64,000 nt of DNA from Candidatus Parepulonipiscium sp. PG-Nuni2H_MBin01. Lineage in GTDB: Bacteria; Bacillota; Clostridia; Lachnospirales; Cellulosilyticaceae. Location of the stretch: positions 1-64,000 of the forward strand of contig MDJM01000006.1 of the NCBI GenBank assembly GCA_001994995.1. Reading direction: 5' to 3'. The translations under genes and the position numbers were made by a program. The notes below the pieces were generated by a model. The model was given only the letters and a program-made list of their open reading frames with translations. It ran no database searches and had not been told where the DNA came from. Positions 16,934-26,310 of the stretch are shown here, piece after piece. Within the stretch, counting starts at the first letter, position 1. Every line of letters starts with the position of its first letter.

Positions 16934-19345
16934 TTGCGTATAAACGAAAGAATAATAGTGCAAATTCTAATTTGTATAATAATAGGGATTATAATAAGCG
17001 AACCGTATATTCCTCTTGTTTGTGGGTTTGTATTATATTTATTAACTAAAAAAATAAGATTTATAGGATATGCAGCTATAATTATAGGAGGTATATTTTT
17101 TACGCATTATCACCCTATAATACAGCAGGAAAAGAATTGGCAAAGTTATGAGAATGTAGAATTAGAAGGCCGAATTATAGATATTGACTATTACACTTAT
17201 AGCACCCGAGTTACGCTTGATAATGTAGCTATAATTACTAATGATAATTTAGAGAAACTGCCTTATAAAGTGCAATTAACGTTGCCTGCTATTAAAGAAT
17301 GGGAAGAAGACATTTATTCCGAGTATGATATCATACGTTGTAAAGCTAAAGTGAATGCACCATCTGTACAATTTAATCCAGCAGATATGGACTATGCAGC
17401 TTATCTAAGAAGTATAAATATAGTTGCTTCCTTATCCTCAAGTCAAGTGATTTCTTATGAAACTAAACAACCTTTAATAGAAGACATAAGAAATAAATTA
17501 AACTATTTAGTAGATACAATATTTGAACACGATAATAGCGGAATTATATCTGCATTAGTATTAGGAAATAAAGATAATATAGACAGCGATATCTACAATA
17601 GCTATGTGTCAACTGGACTTAGTCATATATTAGTAATTTCAGGGTTTCACCTAGGATTTATTTATGTAATTACAAGTAAATGGATATTTCCTTGGCTAGG
17701 ATTTTATTATGAATGTATTTGTGATGAACTAAATATCCCAAATGAAAAAAGATGCCAATTTTTAAGACTTTTATATGTACCTAGAAGAATCTGTTCACTA
17801 ATATTTATATGGACCTACTGTTATATAATAGGTTTAACCATTTCTTTAACAAGAGCATGTACTCTTATTACTATAACCCTAATCGCAAATCTTATTAAAG
17901 AAGAACAAGATTTTTTTACCAGCCTATCCTTAGCCGCACTAATTGTATTGATACCAAATCCATTTGCCTTATATTCAGTATCATTTCAATTATCATTCGG
18001 GGCAATGTTGATTATTGGAACTTATAATGGGATTACAAAATATTTAGAAACAAATTATCCGATGTTTTTAAAACAGTTTAGATTGACGGCCCAATTGAAA
18101 AACAATACCATGTCAACAAATAAAATTATTTATAAACTAAGTACAGTGCTAGAAAATGCATTTAGTAGTTTCTTCATCAGTCTAGCAATTACAGTAGGGA
18201 TTGCACCTATTCTAAGCTATCACTTTTATAAAGTATCCTATATAGGAGTATTTGTCAACGTACTCTTAATGCCAGTATTTAGTATATTAATATTTTTAAT
18301 TGGTTCTGTATTATTGATTGGAATCGTAAATATAAGTATAGCAAAATTATTAGCTTATCCCATAATTGTAATAGTAAACACATGTAATGCCATAGTAACT
18401 ACATTATCAGAGCTATCCATAGGGACGCTGTACATTGGACGGTTACCTCTAGTTGTAATTTTTTTATTTTATACTGTTTGGATAGGGGTTATTTTGGGAA
18501 TAATTTATAGTAAATATAGAAAACCTCTATTTTCATACAGTGCCTTAGTAGTACTAGGCTTTGCAATATTAAATTTAGTCCCAAGTAAATTTGAAATAAC
18601 CCAACTATATGTAGGGCAAGGCGATTGCTCAGTTGTTAGAACTCCAAATAATAAGATTATACTTATAGATGGCGGAGTATCTAGTAGCGCAACACGTATA
18701 CAAAATCATTTGTGGCATATGGGAATTAATACTATTGATTTGGCTATAGTTTCGCATGCGGATTCAGACCATATAGGTGGAATTTTAGAACTGCTTAGGA
18801 GAAATCACCCAATAAAAACTGTAGTTATACCGAATGTGGATATAGAAGATACTCAACTAATCGAATTATTGGCGCTATGCAAAGTTAATGAGGTAGAGGT
18901 AATAGAGGCAAAACAAAGTGATAGTTTTGAACTTGACAATGTGGCAATGAATATTATTGCCCCAGAGATAAACCCCACTAATAGCGATAAAAATGAAAAT
19001 TCATTAGTATTTGAATTGGTATACAAAGATTTTAAAATGTTATATACCGGTGATATAGGAAAGAGCACAGAGGCAAAGTTAAATAAACACTTAACAGATG
19101 TAGACGTACTAAAAGTAGCTCACCATGGCTCTGGCACTTCAACCGACGATTATTTCTTACAAACTATTACGCCTCAATATGCTATTATAAGTTGTGGTGT
19201 TAATAATGTGTATGCTCATCCTAAGGGTGAGACGTTAGAAGCGCTTGATAATGCTGGAGTAAAAGTTGTAAGAACAGATTTGGGGGGTGCAATAAAAATT
19301 ACTTTAAATAATGGGGACATTGTGATAACTACACATATTAATTAG
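16934..19345 (+). CDS. comEC: DNA uptake channel ComEC/Rec2
   Basis: 803 residues, full length. An N-terminal DUF4131/OB-like region (about 60-150) lies between hydrophobic segments. It is followed by the polytopic competence domain (HILVISGFHLGF motif, repeated membrane helices to about 560) and a C-terminal metallo-beta-lactamase-type nuclease domain with SHADSDHIGG (about residues 604-613) and KVAHHGSGTS. ComEC carries single-stranded DNA across the membrane during transformation. The TTG start follows agaaagg; no better start exists nearby. holA follows 23 bases later, a very common pairing. Confidence 0.95.
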   Translation: MRINERIIVQILICIIIGIIISEPYIPLVCGFVLYLLTKKIRFIGYAAIIIGGIFFTHYHPIIQQEKNWQSYENVELEGRIIDIDYYTYSTRVTLDNVAIITNDNLEKLPYKVQLTLPAIKEWEEDIYSEYDIIRCKAKVNAPSVQFNPADMDYAAYLRSINIVASLSSSQVISYETKQPLIEDIRNKLNYLVDTIFEHDNSGIISALVLGNKDNIDSDIYNSYVSTGLSHILVISGFHLGFIYVITSKWIFPWLGFYYECICDELNIPNEKRCQFLRLLYVPRRICSLIFIWTYCYIIGLTISLTRACTLITITLIANLIKEEQDFFTSLSLAALIVLIPNPFALYSVSFQLSFGAMLIIGTYNGITKYLETNYPMFLKQFRLTAQLKNNTMSTNKIIYKLSTVLENAFSSFFISLAITVGIAPILSYHFYKVSYIGVFVNVLLMPVFSILIFLIGSVLLIGIVNISIAKLLAYPIIVIVNTCNAIVTTLSELSIGTLYIGRLPLVVIFLFYTVWIGVILGIIYSKYRKPLFSYSALVVLGFAILNLVPSKFEITQLYVGQGDCSVVRTPNNKIILIDGGVSSSATRIQNHLWHMGINTIDLAIVSHADSDHIGGILELLRRNHPIKTVVIPNVDIEDTQLIELLALCKVNEVEVIEAKQSDSFELDNVAMNIIAPEINPTNSDKNENSLVFELVYKDFKMLYTGDIGKSTEAKLNKHLTDVDVLKVAHHGSGTSTDDYFLQTITPQYAIISCGVNNVYAHPKGETLEALDNAGVKVVRTDLGGAIKITLNNGDIVITTHIN

Positions 19346-19368
19346 TACACTATTTAGGAGGCGAAAAA

Positions 19369-20301
19369 ATGCATTTATTATATGGTAATGAAGCATGGAT
19401 AAAAAACCAAAGAGTAGAGCAGTTAAAGGCAAAGGCCACAGGACAAATAAACGTAAGTACATTTGAAGGGAAAAATTGTGATGTGTCATCAATTATTGAT
19501 ACAGGTGAAACCTTACCTTTTTTCAGTGAGTATAAATGTATAATTGTAAAAGATAGCGGCCTATTTTCAGCAGGCCGTAAGGAACATACAGAAAAGCTTA
19601 GTGCATGGTTAGATAATTTTCCAGAATACCTTATTCTTATATTTAGTGAAACTAATGTAGATAAAAGAAATAAATTATATAAGAAAGTTAATAAGCTAGG
19701 TAATGTTGAGAGTTGTGAATATCCAAGTGACATAGAAGTACGTAACATAATTAATCAAACATATCCAGCAATTAATATTGAGACGCAAACTTTTGAGTAT
19801 TTTTATCAGAGAATGCCTCAAGATATTAACTATATTCTGAATGAATTTGAAAAATTAATATCCTATTGCAAAGATAATCCTATTACAATACAAGATATAG
19901 ATGCAATTTGCAGTATAAGTGTTGAAAAAAGAGTATTTGACCTAACTCGGGCTATAACTCTTAAAGACTTAGAATCTGCTTTAAATATGTATAATAACCT
20001 TATAGAACTAAAGGAAGCTCCAATGGGCATATTAGTTTTAATTGGGCGTGAATATAGAATAATGTTACAAGTTAAGTATCTAGCAAAAAGCGATACAAAT
20101 ATAAATCAGATATCAAAAGAAGTAGGGTTGCCTACGTTTGTAGTTAGAGAAGTAATAAATTTGGGTAAAAACTTTAAATTTAATCAACTACTAGAAATAA
20201 TTAATTTGTGTCGTGAAGCAGATAAAGATATTAAGACAGGTAAGATGGATGCAACAAAATGCGTGGAAACTTTAATTGTACGATGTGTGCATATAGCGTA
20301 A
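19369..20301 (+). CDS. holA: DNA polymerase III subunit delta
   Basis: 310 residues, typical size for HolA. It opens with MHLLYGNEAWIKN (equivalent of YLLYGEE-type Walker region) and has the family blocks LPFFSEYKCIIVKDS, the MPQDINYILNEFEKL sensor region and the C-terminal collar-domain helices. The delta subunit opens the beta clamp during clamp loading. The start follows aggaggcg. It is downstream of comEC, as in many Firmicutes; the rpsT gene often found next is absent here. Confidence 0.93.
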   Translation: MHLLYGNEAWIKNQRVEQLKAKATGQINVSTFEGKNCDVSSIIDTGETLPFFSEYKCIIVKDSGLFSAGRKEHTEKLSAWLDNFPEYLILIFSETNVDKRNKLYKKVNKLGNVESCEYPSDIEVRNIINQTYPAINIETQTFEYFYQRMPQDINYILNEFEKLISYCKDNPITIQDIDAICSISVEKRVFDLTRAITLKDLESALNMYNNLIELKEAPMGILVLIGREYRIMLQVKYLAKSDTNINQISKEVGLPTFVVREVINLGKNFKFNQLLEIINLCREADKDIKTGKMDATKCVETLIVRCVHIA

Positions 20302-20318
20302 AAAAAATTAAAAATACC

Positions 20319-20347
20319 TTGTATTATTTTAAAAAATGTGGTATATT
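20319..20347 (+). promoter_or_regulatory. SigmaA-type promoter for rpsB-tsf
   Basis: TTGTAT at 20319-20324, 17-base spacer, TATATT at 20342-20347. Confidence 0.6.
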
Positions 20348-20357
20348 AAAAACCGAA

Positions 20358-20450
20358 AAATAAAACACACGTATGCAGATGTTACAATATGGTGCTTAAA
20401 TAAGTTGATTGTAATTTAATGTATAACGGAGGGTATAACCAAGGAGGATA
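20358..20450 (+). promoter_or_regulatory. rpsB leader with hairpin
   Basis: About 100 untranslated bases precede rpsB. TTACAAT (20382-20388) pairs with ATTGTAA (20408-20414). S2 often represses its own mRNA through leader structures; no specific motif is recognised. Confidence 0.35.
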
Positions 20451-20456
20451 CAAAAC

Positions 20457-21203
20457 ATGGGCGTTATTTCAATGAAACAATTATTAGAAGCAGGTGTACA
20501 TTTTGGACACCAAACTAGAAGATGGAACCCTAAAATGAAGGAGTATATCTTCACAGAAAGAAATGGCATTTATATCATAGACTTGCAAAAGACTGCAAGA
20601 AAAATTGACGAAGCTTATGCAGCGATGCGTGAGATTGCTGAAGATGGCGGTAAAGTGTTATTCGTAGGAACTAAGAAACAAGCACAAGATTCAGTTAAAT
20701 CTGAAGCAGAGCGTTGTGGAATGTACTATATTAATCACAGATGGCTAGGTGGAATGCTTACAAACTTCCAAACAATTAAGAGCCGTGTAGATAGACTAAA
20801 AAAATTAGAGCTTATGGAACAAGATGGTACTTTTGATCTTCTACCTAAAAAAGAAGTTATTGAGCTAAAAAAAGAAATGGTTAAGCTTGAGAACAACTTA
20901 GGTGGAATTAAGGAAATGAAAAATGTGCCAGATGCAATCTTTATTGTAGATCCAAGAAAAGAAAGAATTGCAATCCAAGAGGCTCATATTTTAGGCATTC
21001 CAGTATTCTCTATTGTAGATACTAACTGTGATCCAGATGAAGTAGATTTTGTTATTCCAGGAAACGATGATGCTATTCGTGCAGTAAAGCTTATTGCTGG
21101 TAAAATGGCAGATGCAATAATCGAAGCAAATCAAGGTGAAATCTACGAGACACAAGATATAGAAGAAGTTGTAACAACACAAGAAGAAGTTATTACTGTA
21201 TAA
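20457..21203 (+). CDS. rpsB: 30S ribosomal protein S2
   Basis: 248 residues, full-length uS2. It begins [19 protein letters not shown] and includes [13 protein letters not shown], the coiled-coil region around residues 110-150 ([22 protein letters not shown]) and [12 protein letters not shown]. The acidic C-terminus ([13 protein letters not shown]) is slightly extended. The start follows a strong ggagg. It is followed 15 bases later by tsf, the universal partner. Confidence 0.97.
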   Translation: MGVISMKQLLEAGVHFGHQTRRWNPKMKEYIFTERNGIYIIDLQKTARKIDEAYAAMREIAEDGGKVLFVGTKKQAQDSVKSEAERCGMYYINHRWLGGMLTNFQTIKSRVDRLKKLELMEQDGTFDLLPKKEVIELKKEMVKLENNLGGIKEMKNVPDAIFIVDPRKERIAIQEAHILGIPVFSIVDTNCDPDEVDFVIPGNDDAIRAVKLIAGKMADAIIEANQGEIYETQDIEEVVTTQEEVITV

Positions 21204-21218
21204 GAAAGGATAAACAAA

Positions 21219-22127
21219 ATGGCAATTACAGCAGGAATGGTGAAAGAATTACGCGAAAGAACAGGCGCAGGTATGTTAGACTGCAAAAATATTCTTAACG
21301 AAGTTGATGGTGATATTGAAAGAGCAATTGAAGTATTGCGTGAAAAAGGGCTAGCTAAGGCAGCGAAAAAAGCTGGTCGTGTAGCTGCAGAAGGACTAGT
21401 TAAAGAAGCTGTATCAGCTGATGGAAAATCAGCTGCAATAGTAGAAGTAAATTCTGAAACTGACTTTGTTGCTAAAAATGATACTTTTATTACTTTTGTT
21501 GAACAAGTAGCTCAAATTGTTCTTGATAATAAAGTTGAAGATGTTGAAGCATTAAAAGCTCTTCCATGGGTAGATGATAAATCTAAAACAGTATCAGATG
21601 TTTTAACGGAAAAAATAGCTGTTATTGGAGAAAATTTAACAATCCGTCGTATAGCTAATGTAACTACAGATGGTACTATGGCAGCTTATACTCATGGTGG
21701 TGGAAAAATTGTATCTTTAGTAGAAGTCGATGCACAAGGCGACAAAGCTAAAGAAGTAGGCAAAAACATTGCTATGCAAATAGCAGCGGCAAATCCAGAG
21801 TATCTTTCAATGGATCAAGTTTCAGAAGAATCTAAAGCTAAAGAGCGTGAAATTCTTATGACTCAAGCTAAAAATGAAAATCCTGATAAACCAGATAACA
21901 TTATTGAAAAAATGATTATTGGTAGATTAAATAAACAACTTAAAGAAATCTGTTTGCTTGAACAAGAGTATGTAAAAGATCCAGACTTAACTGTAGCTAA
22001 ATATGTTAAGGCTGAACTTGGTTCAGATAAAGCCATTAAGTCGTTCATTCGTTTTGAAACAGGAGAAGGTATTGAAAAGAAAGAAGAGAATTTTGCTGAA
22101 GAAGTAGCTAAACAGCTACAAGGCTAA
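21219..22127 (+). CDS. tsf: Translation elongation factor Ts
   Basis: 302 residues, the long form. The N-terminal UBA-like domain (VKELRERTGAGMLDCKN) is followed by the TDFVAKND motif that inserts into EF-Tu and displaces magnesium, then two core subdomains. EF-Ts recycles EF-Tu-GDP to the GTP form. Start at ATG after aaagga. Co-transcribed with rpsB and ended by a strong terminator. Confidence 0.97.
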   Translation: MAITAGMVKELRERTGAGMLDCKNILNEVDGDIERAIEVLREKGLAKAAKKAGRVAAEGLVKEAVSADGKSAAIVEVNSETDFVAKNDTFITFVEQVAQIVLDNKVEDVEALKALPWVDDKSKTVSDVLTEKIAVIGENLTIRRIANVTTDGTMAAYTHGGGKIVSLVEVDAQGDKAKEVGKNIAMQIAAANPEYLSMDQVSEESKAKEREILMTQAKNENPDKPDNIIEKMIIGRLNKQLKEICLLEQEYVKDPDLTVAKYVKAELGSDKAIKSFIRFETGEGIEKKEENFAEEVAKQLQG

Positions 22128-22146
22128 TTTACTTTGACTAGAGAAG

Positions 22147-22179
22147 AGAGGACACACATAGGCGGTGTCCTCTTTTTTT
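22147..22179 (+). terminator. Terminator of rpsB-tsf
   Basis: GAGGACAC (22148-22155) pairs with GTGTCCTC (22165-22172), then seven T. Confidence 0.93.
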
Positions 22180-22242
22180 AAAAGAGTCTAGAAAAAATAA
22201 ATTTTATATGTTAAAGTAGTCATTAGCAGGAAGGGTGGAAAA

Positions 22243-22965
22243 ATGCAAAAATATAAGCGAGTATTAGTTAAATTAAGCGGGGAAGCATTAGCAGGTAAAA
22301 CTTGTAGTAGCTTCAATAATGATGTAGTGAATAATATTGCTAAACAGCTAATTGAACTTACTAAAAGTGGAATTCAAGTATGTGTTGTAATTGGTGGAGG
22401 TAATTTTTGGAGAGGTAGAACTTCTGGAGATATGGACCGTACAAGTGCTGACCATATAGGAATGTTAGCAACTGTTATGAACGCAATTTATGTTTCGGAT
22501 ACTTGCAAAAGACTAGGTGCTGAGGCAGTTGTTCAAACTCCATTTAGTGTAGGAACTATGACAGAGTTGTTTTCAAAGACAACAGCATTAAAACATCTTA
22601 ATGATAATAAAATACTGTTTTTTGCAGGTGGTACAGGACACCCATTTTTTTCAACTGATACAGGAGCGGCTCTTAGAGGCTGTGAAGTTGAAGTTGATAT
22701 TCTACTATTCGCTAAAAATATAGATGGCGTATATGATAGTGACCCAAAACTTAATCCTTCTGCTGTCAAATATGAGCGTATCTCAGCTAAAGAATTTTTA
22801 GTAGGTAACCTAAAAGCTATAGATTCATCTTGTGCAACATTATGTATGGATAATGATTTATCAATTATAGTATTCGATTTAGGTATTGAGAATGGCATAG
22901 TTCGAGTGGCAAATGGTGAGGCACTTGGAACAACAATTTATAATTTAGGAGGACCAAGACGATGA
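22243..22965 (+). CDS. pyrH: UMP kinase
   Basis: 240 residues, normal for bacterial UMP kinase of the amino-acid-kinase fold. Motifs: KLSGEALAG (phosphate loop), VVIGGGNFWRG, GTGHPFFSTDTGAALR and FAKNIDGVYDSDP. It phosphorylates UMP to UDP with ATP, is activated by GTP and inhibited by UTP in most bacteria. The last bases overlap frr by four (ATGA), so the pair is translationally coupled, an order found throughout bacteria. No clear separate promoter could be placed in the 60 bases upstream. Confidence 0.97.
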   Translation: MQKYKRVLVKLSGEALAGKTCSSFNNDVVNNIAKQLIELTKSGIQVCVVIGGGNFWRGRTSGDMDRTSADHIGMLATVMNAIYVSDTCKRLGAEAVVQTPFSVGTMTELFSKTTALKHLNDNKILFFAGGTGHPFFSTDTGAALRGCEVEVDILLFAKNIDGVYDSDPKLNPSAVKYERISAKEFLVGNLKAIDSSCATLCMDNDLSIIVFDLGIENGIVRVANGEALGTTIYNLGGPRR

Positions 22966-23516
22966 AAGAAGAATTAAATAAGTATGAAGCTAAAATGGAT
23001 AAGACCATTGTAACTTTAAAAGAAGATTTTAATACAATTAGAGCAGGTAGGGCTAACCCTCATGTTCTTGATAAATTAACAGTTGATTACTATGGTACAC
23101 AAACTCCAATTGCGCAGGTGGGTAACATTACAGTGCCAGAGGCTAGAATGTTACAAATTCAACCTTGGGACAGTTCACTCATTAAAGGAATTGAAAAAAG
23201 CATTAATGAATCTGATATTGGTATAAATCCATCTAATGACGGAAAAGTAATCCGTTTAATATTTCCTGACCTTACAGAGGAACGTAGGAAAGAGTTAACT
23301 AAGGAAATTAAGAAAAAAGGTGAAAATGCAAAAGTTGCTATAAGAAATATTAGGCGTGAAGCTATTGATGCATTTAAAAAGATGGAAAAAGGGAATGAAA
23401 TCACTGAAGATGAATTAAGTAATGCTGAAGTTGATGTTCAAAAGTTGACAGATAGATTTGTAGAGGATATTGATAAACAAATTGACACAAAAAGTAAAGA
23501 AATTTTATCGGTTTAA
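22962..23516 (+). CDS. frr: Ribosome recycling factor
   Basis: 184 residues, standard RRF. Two-domain tRNA-mimic: long helices of domain I (NTIRAGRANPHVLD, RLIFPDLTEERRKEL, RNIRREAIDAFKK) and the small domain II (about 30-105). With EF-G it splits post-termination ribosomes. Start overlaps the pyrH stop. A hairpin with a T-run follows, so expression of the downstream uppS-cdsA genes may depend on read-through. Confidence 0.97.
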   Translation: MKEELNKYEAKMDKTIVTLKEDFNTIRAGRANPHVLDKLTVDYYGTQTPIAQVGNITVPEARMLQIQPWDSSLIKGIEKSINESDIGINPSNDGKVIRLIFPDLTEERRKELTKEIKKKGENAKVAIRNIRREAIDAFKKMEKGNEITEDELSNAEVDVQKLTDRFVEDIDKQIDTKSKEILSV

Positions 23517-23521
23517 TTAAG

Positions 23522-23545
23522 CTCCTCTTTTGAGGAGTTTTTATT
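23522..23545 (+). terminator. Small terminator between frr and uppS
   Basis: CTCCTC, loop TTTT, GAGGAG, then TTTTTA. Short stem, so partial read-through is likely. Confidence 0.65.
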
Positions 23546-23561
23546 GTATGGAGGGAAAAAT

Positions 23562-24248
23562 ATGCATATAGCTATAATAATGGATGGAAATGGTAGATGG
23601 GCATCTAAAAATAATCTATCACGTAATGAAGGTCATAAAATAGGAAGTGAGGTATTACAAGATATAATTGAATATGCAAAAGAATTAAACATAGACTATA
23701 TTACAGCCTATGCTTTTTCTACTGAAAATTGGAGTAGATCTACCGAAGAAGTTAGTGGTCTTATGAAATTATTAGAAAATTATCTCGCAAGAGCTATAAA
23801 AAAGGCTCGTTCTGAGAATGTTAAAGTTAGGGTCATAGGTAAAAAAGAAGGATTATCTGCTGGAATTATAGATAAAATCGATAAGTTAGAGGAATCTACT
23901 AAAGATAAAACTGGAACTTGCGTAACTTTTGCAATCAATTATGGTGGCAGAGATGAAATTGTTAGAGCATGTTCAAATATTTTAAAAGATATGAAAGAAG
24001 GAGTTATTGTAAACACACAAATATCACAAGAGCTTATTTCGCAGTACTTAGATACGAGTGGTATGCCAGACCCTGATTTACTAATACGTACAAGTGGGGA
24101 AATGCGTACTAGTAATTTTTTACCTTGGCAATTAGCATATACAGAATTTTATTTCTTAGAAAAAATGTGGCCGGAATTTACTAGAGAAGATTTTGATGAG
24201 GCATTAAGAATGTATAGTTTAAGAAACCGAAGGTTTGGAAAAAGTTAA
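23562..24248 (+). CDS. uppS: Isoprenyl (undecaprenyl diphosphate) synthase
   Basis: 228 residues from the ATG at 23562, preceded by ggaggg; an in-frame TTG at 23544 overlaps the terminator. The cis-prenyltransferase motifs are present: MDGNGRWA (pyrophosphate loop with Asp), YAFSTENWSR, and PDPDLLIRTSGE with the TNFLPWQ-like NFLPWQ. It makes the C55 lipid carrier for peptidoglycan. It heads the uppS-cdsA-dxr-rseP-ispG run conserved in Firmicutes. Confidence 0.96.
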   Translation: MHIAIIMDGNGRWASKNNLSRNEGHKIGSEVLQDIIEYAKELNIDYITAYAFSTENWSRSTEEVSGLMKLLENYLARAIKKARSENVKVRVIGKKEGLSAGIIDKIDKLEESTKDKTGTCVTFAINYGGRDEIVRACSNILKDMKEGVIVNTQISQELISQYLDTSGMPDPDLLIRTSGEMRTSNFLPWQLAYTEFYFLEKMWPEFTREDFDEALRMYSLRNRRFGKS

Positions 24249-24260
24249 AGGGGTGTTTAA

Positions 24261-25100
24261 ATGCTTACAAGAATAATAACTGGTATAATAGGCATACCAA
24301 TTGCGTTATGGATTTTAGCTAGTGGTGGTATGGTTATGCAAGGTTTTGGAGTAGTACTTGCATTAATAGCAATGTATGAGTATTTTAAAGCAGTAGAGAG
24401 AACTTATAAACCAATGAAAGAAGTGGGAATGCTTTCCGTAGGAGTATTTATATTAGGCTATCAAACTTGTGCGGCTAATTTTCAGTTATATTTAGCTATA
24501 ATAATTGTTGTTATGCTGAGCATTAACGTGTTTTATTATCCGGTGTATAAAATTTCAGATATAGCCATAACGTTATTTGGCATATTGTATGTGGGACTAT
24601 TATTAGGACTTATCATTCCAATAAGAGAACTAGATAACGGATTATTTTGGGTAGTGCTAGTATTTATATGTGCGTGGGGTAGTGATACTTGTGCCTATTT
24701 TGCTGGTAAATTTTTTGGTAAGCGTAAGCTTGCTCCTGAGTTAAGCCCTAAAAAAACTGTGGTAGGAGCAGTTGGTGGAATAGTTGGTGCCGGAATACTA
24801 TCATTTTTATTCGCACAAGGTGTAATGTACTATTGGTCAATGGACTTTTCTATTAATTGGTTAATAATTATAACTTTAGTAGGATGCATAGGAGCTATGT
24901 TATCACAAATTGGTGACTTGGCGGCTTCGTCTATTAAAAGAAGTATGGATGTTAAGGATTTTGGTAGTTTATTTCCAGGACATGGTGGCGTGCTAGATAG
25001 ATTTGATAGCGTAATATTAGTTACACCGCTTATATATTTAGTTTCACATTTTTATAATTATGGTATGGATTTTTGGTGGCACTATGTTAATAGTTTATAA
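24261..25100 (+). CDS. cdsA: Phosphatidate cytidylyltransferase
   Basis: 279 residues, an integral membrane protein with about eight hydrophobic segments. The C-terminal CdsA signature is clear: IKRSMDVKDFGSLFPGHGG continuing VLDRFDS. It makes CDP-diacylglycerol from phosphatidate and CTP for phospholipid synthesis. Twelve bases separate it from uppS and 34 from dxr. Nothing unusual seen. Confidence 0.96.
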   Translation: MLTRIITGIIGIPIALWILASGGMVMQGFGVVLALIAMYEYFKAVERTYKPMKEVGMLSVGVFILGYQTCAANFQLYLAIIIVVMLSINVFYYPVYKISDIAITLFGILYVGLLLGLIIPIRELDNGLFWVVLVFICAWGSDTCAYFAGKFFGKRKLAPELSPKKTVVGAVGGIVGAGILSFLFAQGVMYYWSMDFSINWLIIITLVGCIGAMLSQIGDLAASSIKRSMDVKDFGSLFPGHGGVLDRFDSVILVTPLIYLVSHFYNYGMDFWWHYVNSL

Positions 25101-25134
25101 ATTTTTAGCGAAAATGTAGGGGGACTATAATATT

Positions 25135-26310
25135 ATGAACAATGATGCAAAAAGGGTTTTGAAAAGAATTTCAATTTTAGGGTCAACCGGTTCTATTGGT
25201 ACACAAGCATTAGATGTAATAGACAACGAGGCAGATGTAAAAGTAGTGGCGCTAACTACTAATATACAAATTGATTTATTGGAGCAACAAATACTAAAGT
25301 ATAAGCCTGAAATGGTTGCAGTTATGGATGAAACTAAAGCAATTGAGTTAAAACATAGACTGCAATCTAAAGGCATTAATACAGAAGTAATTCCTGGAAT
25401 GGAAGGACTTATTTATGCCAGTTCGCAAACTAAAGCAGACCTGGTTATCACAGCAGTTGTTGGCATGGTGGGTTTATTACCTACAATAGAAGCATTAAAA
25501 AAAGGTATAAATATAGCACTAGCTAATAAGGAAACGTTAGTAACCGCGGGTGATTTAGTAATTAAATGCGCTAAAGAATCTAATTCTAAAATTTTACCAG
25601 TTGACAGTGAGCATTCAGCTATTTTTCAATGTTTACATGCTGGGAATAAATCAGAGGTTAGTAGACTAATAATAACAGCATCAGGGGGAGCATTTAGAGA
25701 TTTTACTAAAGAACAATTATCAAAAGTAACTGTAGAGCAAGCTTTAAAACATCCTAATTGGACCATGGGTAGTAAGATTACTATAGACTCAGCAACATTA
25801 ATGAATAAAGGTCTAGAAGTAATTGAAGCTAAATATTTATTTAATATAGCTAATATAGATGTTGTAGTGCATAAAGAAAGTATTATACATTCAATGGTAG
25901 AGTTTATAGATGGCTCCACAATAGCCCAACTAGGAACACCTGACATGCGTCATCCTATTGAATATGCGCTTAATTATCCTAAGAGAAAAAATTGTGAATA
26001 CATTGCTAAGTTGGACTGGACCAAAAAAATGGCTTTAAACTTTGAACCCCCTAAATTAGAATTATTTCCATGTTTAAAGTTAGCATATGAGGCATTAGAA
26101 CAAGGTGGTACAACACTAGCTGTACTCAATGCAGCTAATGAAGTTGCAGTAGCAAGATTTTTAGATGGAACTATAGGGTTTACTCAAATCCCAGAAGTTA
26201 TACATAAAGTGTTGGAAAAACACATATGTATATTTAGACCAAGCTTAGAGCAGATTTTAGAAGCTGACTTATGGGCAAGAGAATATTGTATGGAGAAGGT
26301 GATAAAATGA
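25135..26310 (+). CDS. dxr: 1-deoxy-D-xylulose-5-phosphate reductoisomerase
   Basis: 391 residues. NADPH-binding GSTGSIGTQ near the start, LANKETLVTAG, the metal-binding PVDSEHSAI, SGGAFRDF and MRHPIEYAL. It converts DXP to MEP, the committed step of the MEP isoprenoid pathway whose later enzyme ispG is also in this cluster. The ATG follows gggggac. Its stop overlaps the rseP start (ATGA). Confidence 0.97.
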   Translation: MNNDAKRVLKRISILGSTGSIGTQALDVIDNEADVKVVALTTNIQIDLLEQQILKYKPEMVAVMDETKAIELKHRLQSKGINTEVIPGMEGLIYASSQTKADLVITAVVGMVGLLPTIEALKKGINIALANKETLVTAGDLVIKCAKESNSKILPVDSEHSAIFQCLHAGNKSEVSRLIITASGGAFRDFTKEQLSKVTVEQALKHPNWTMGSKITIDSATLMNKGLEVIEAKYLFNIANIDVVVHKESIIHSMVEFIDGSTIAQLGTPDMRHPIEYALNYPKRKNCEYIAKLDWTKKMALNFEPPKLELFPCLKLAYEALEQGGTTLAVLNAANEVAVARFLDGTIGFTQIPEVIHKVLEKHICIFRPSLEQILEADLWAREYCMEKVIK

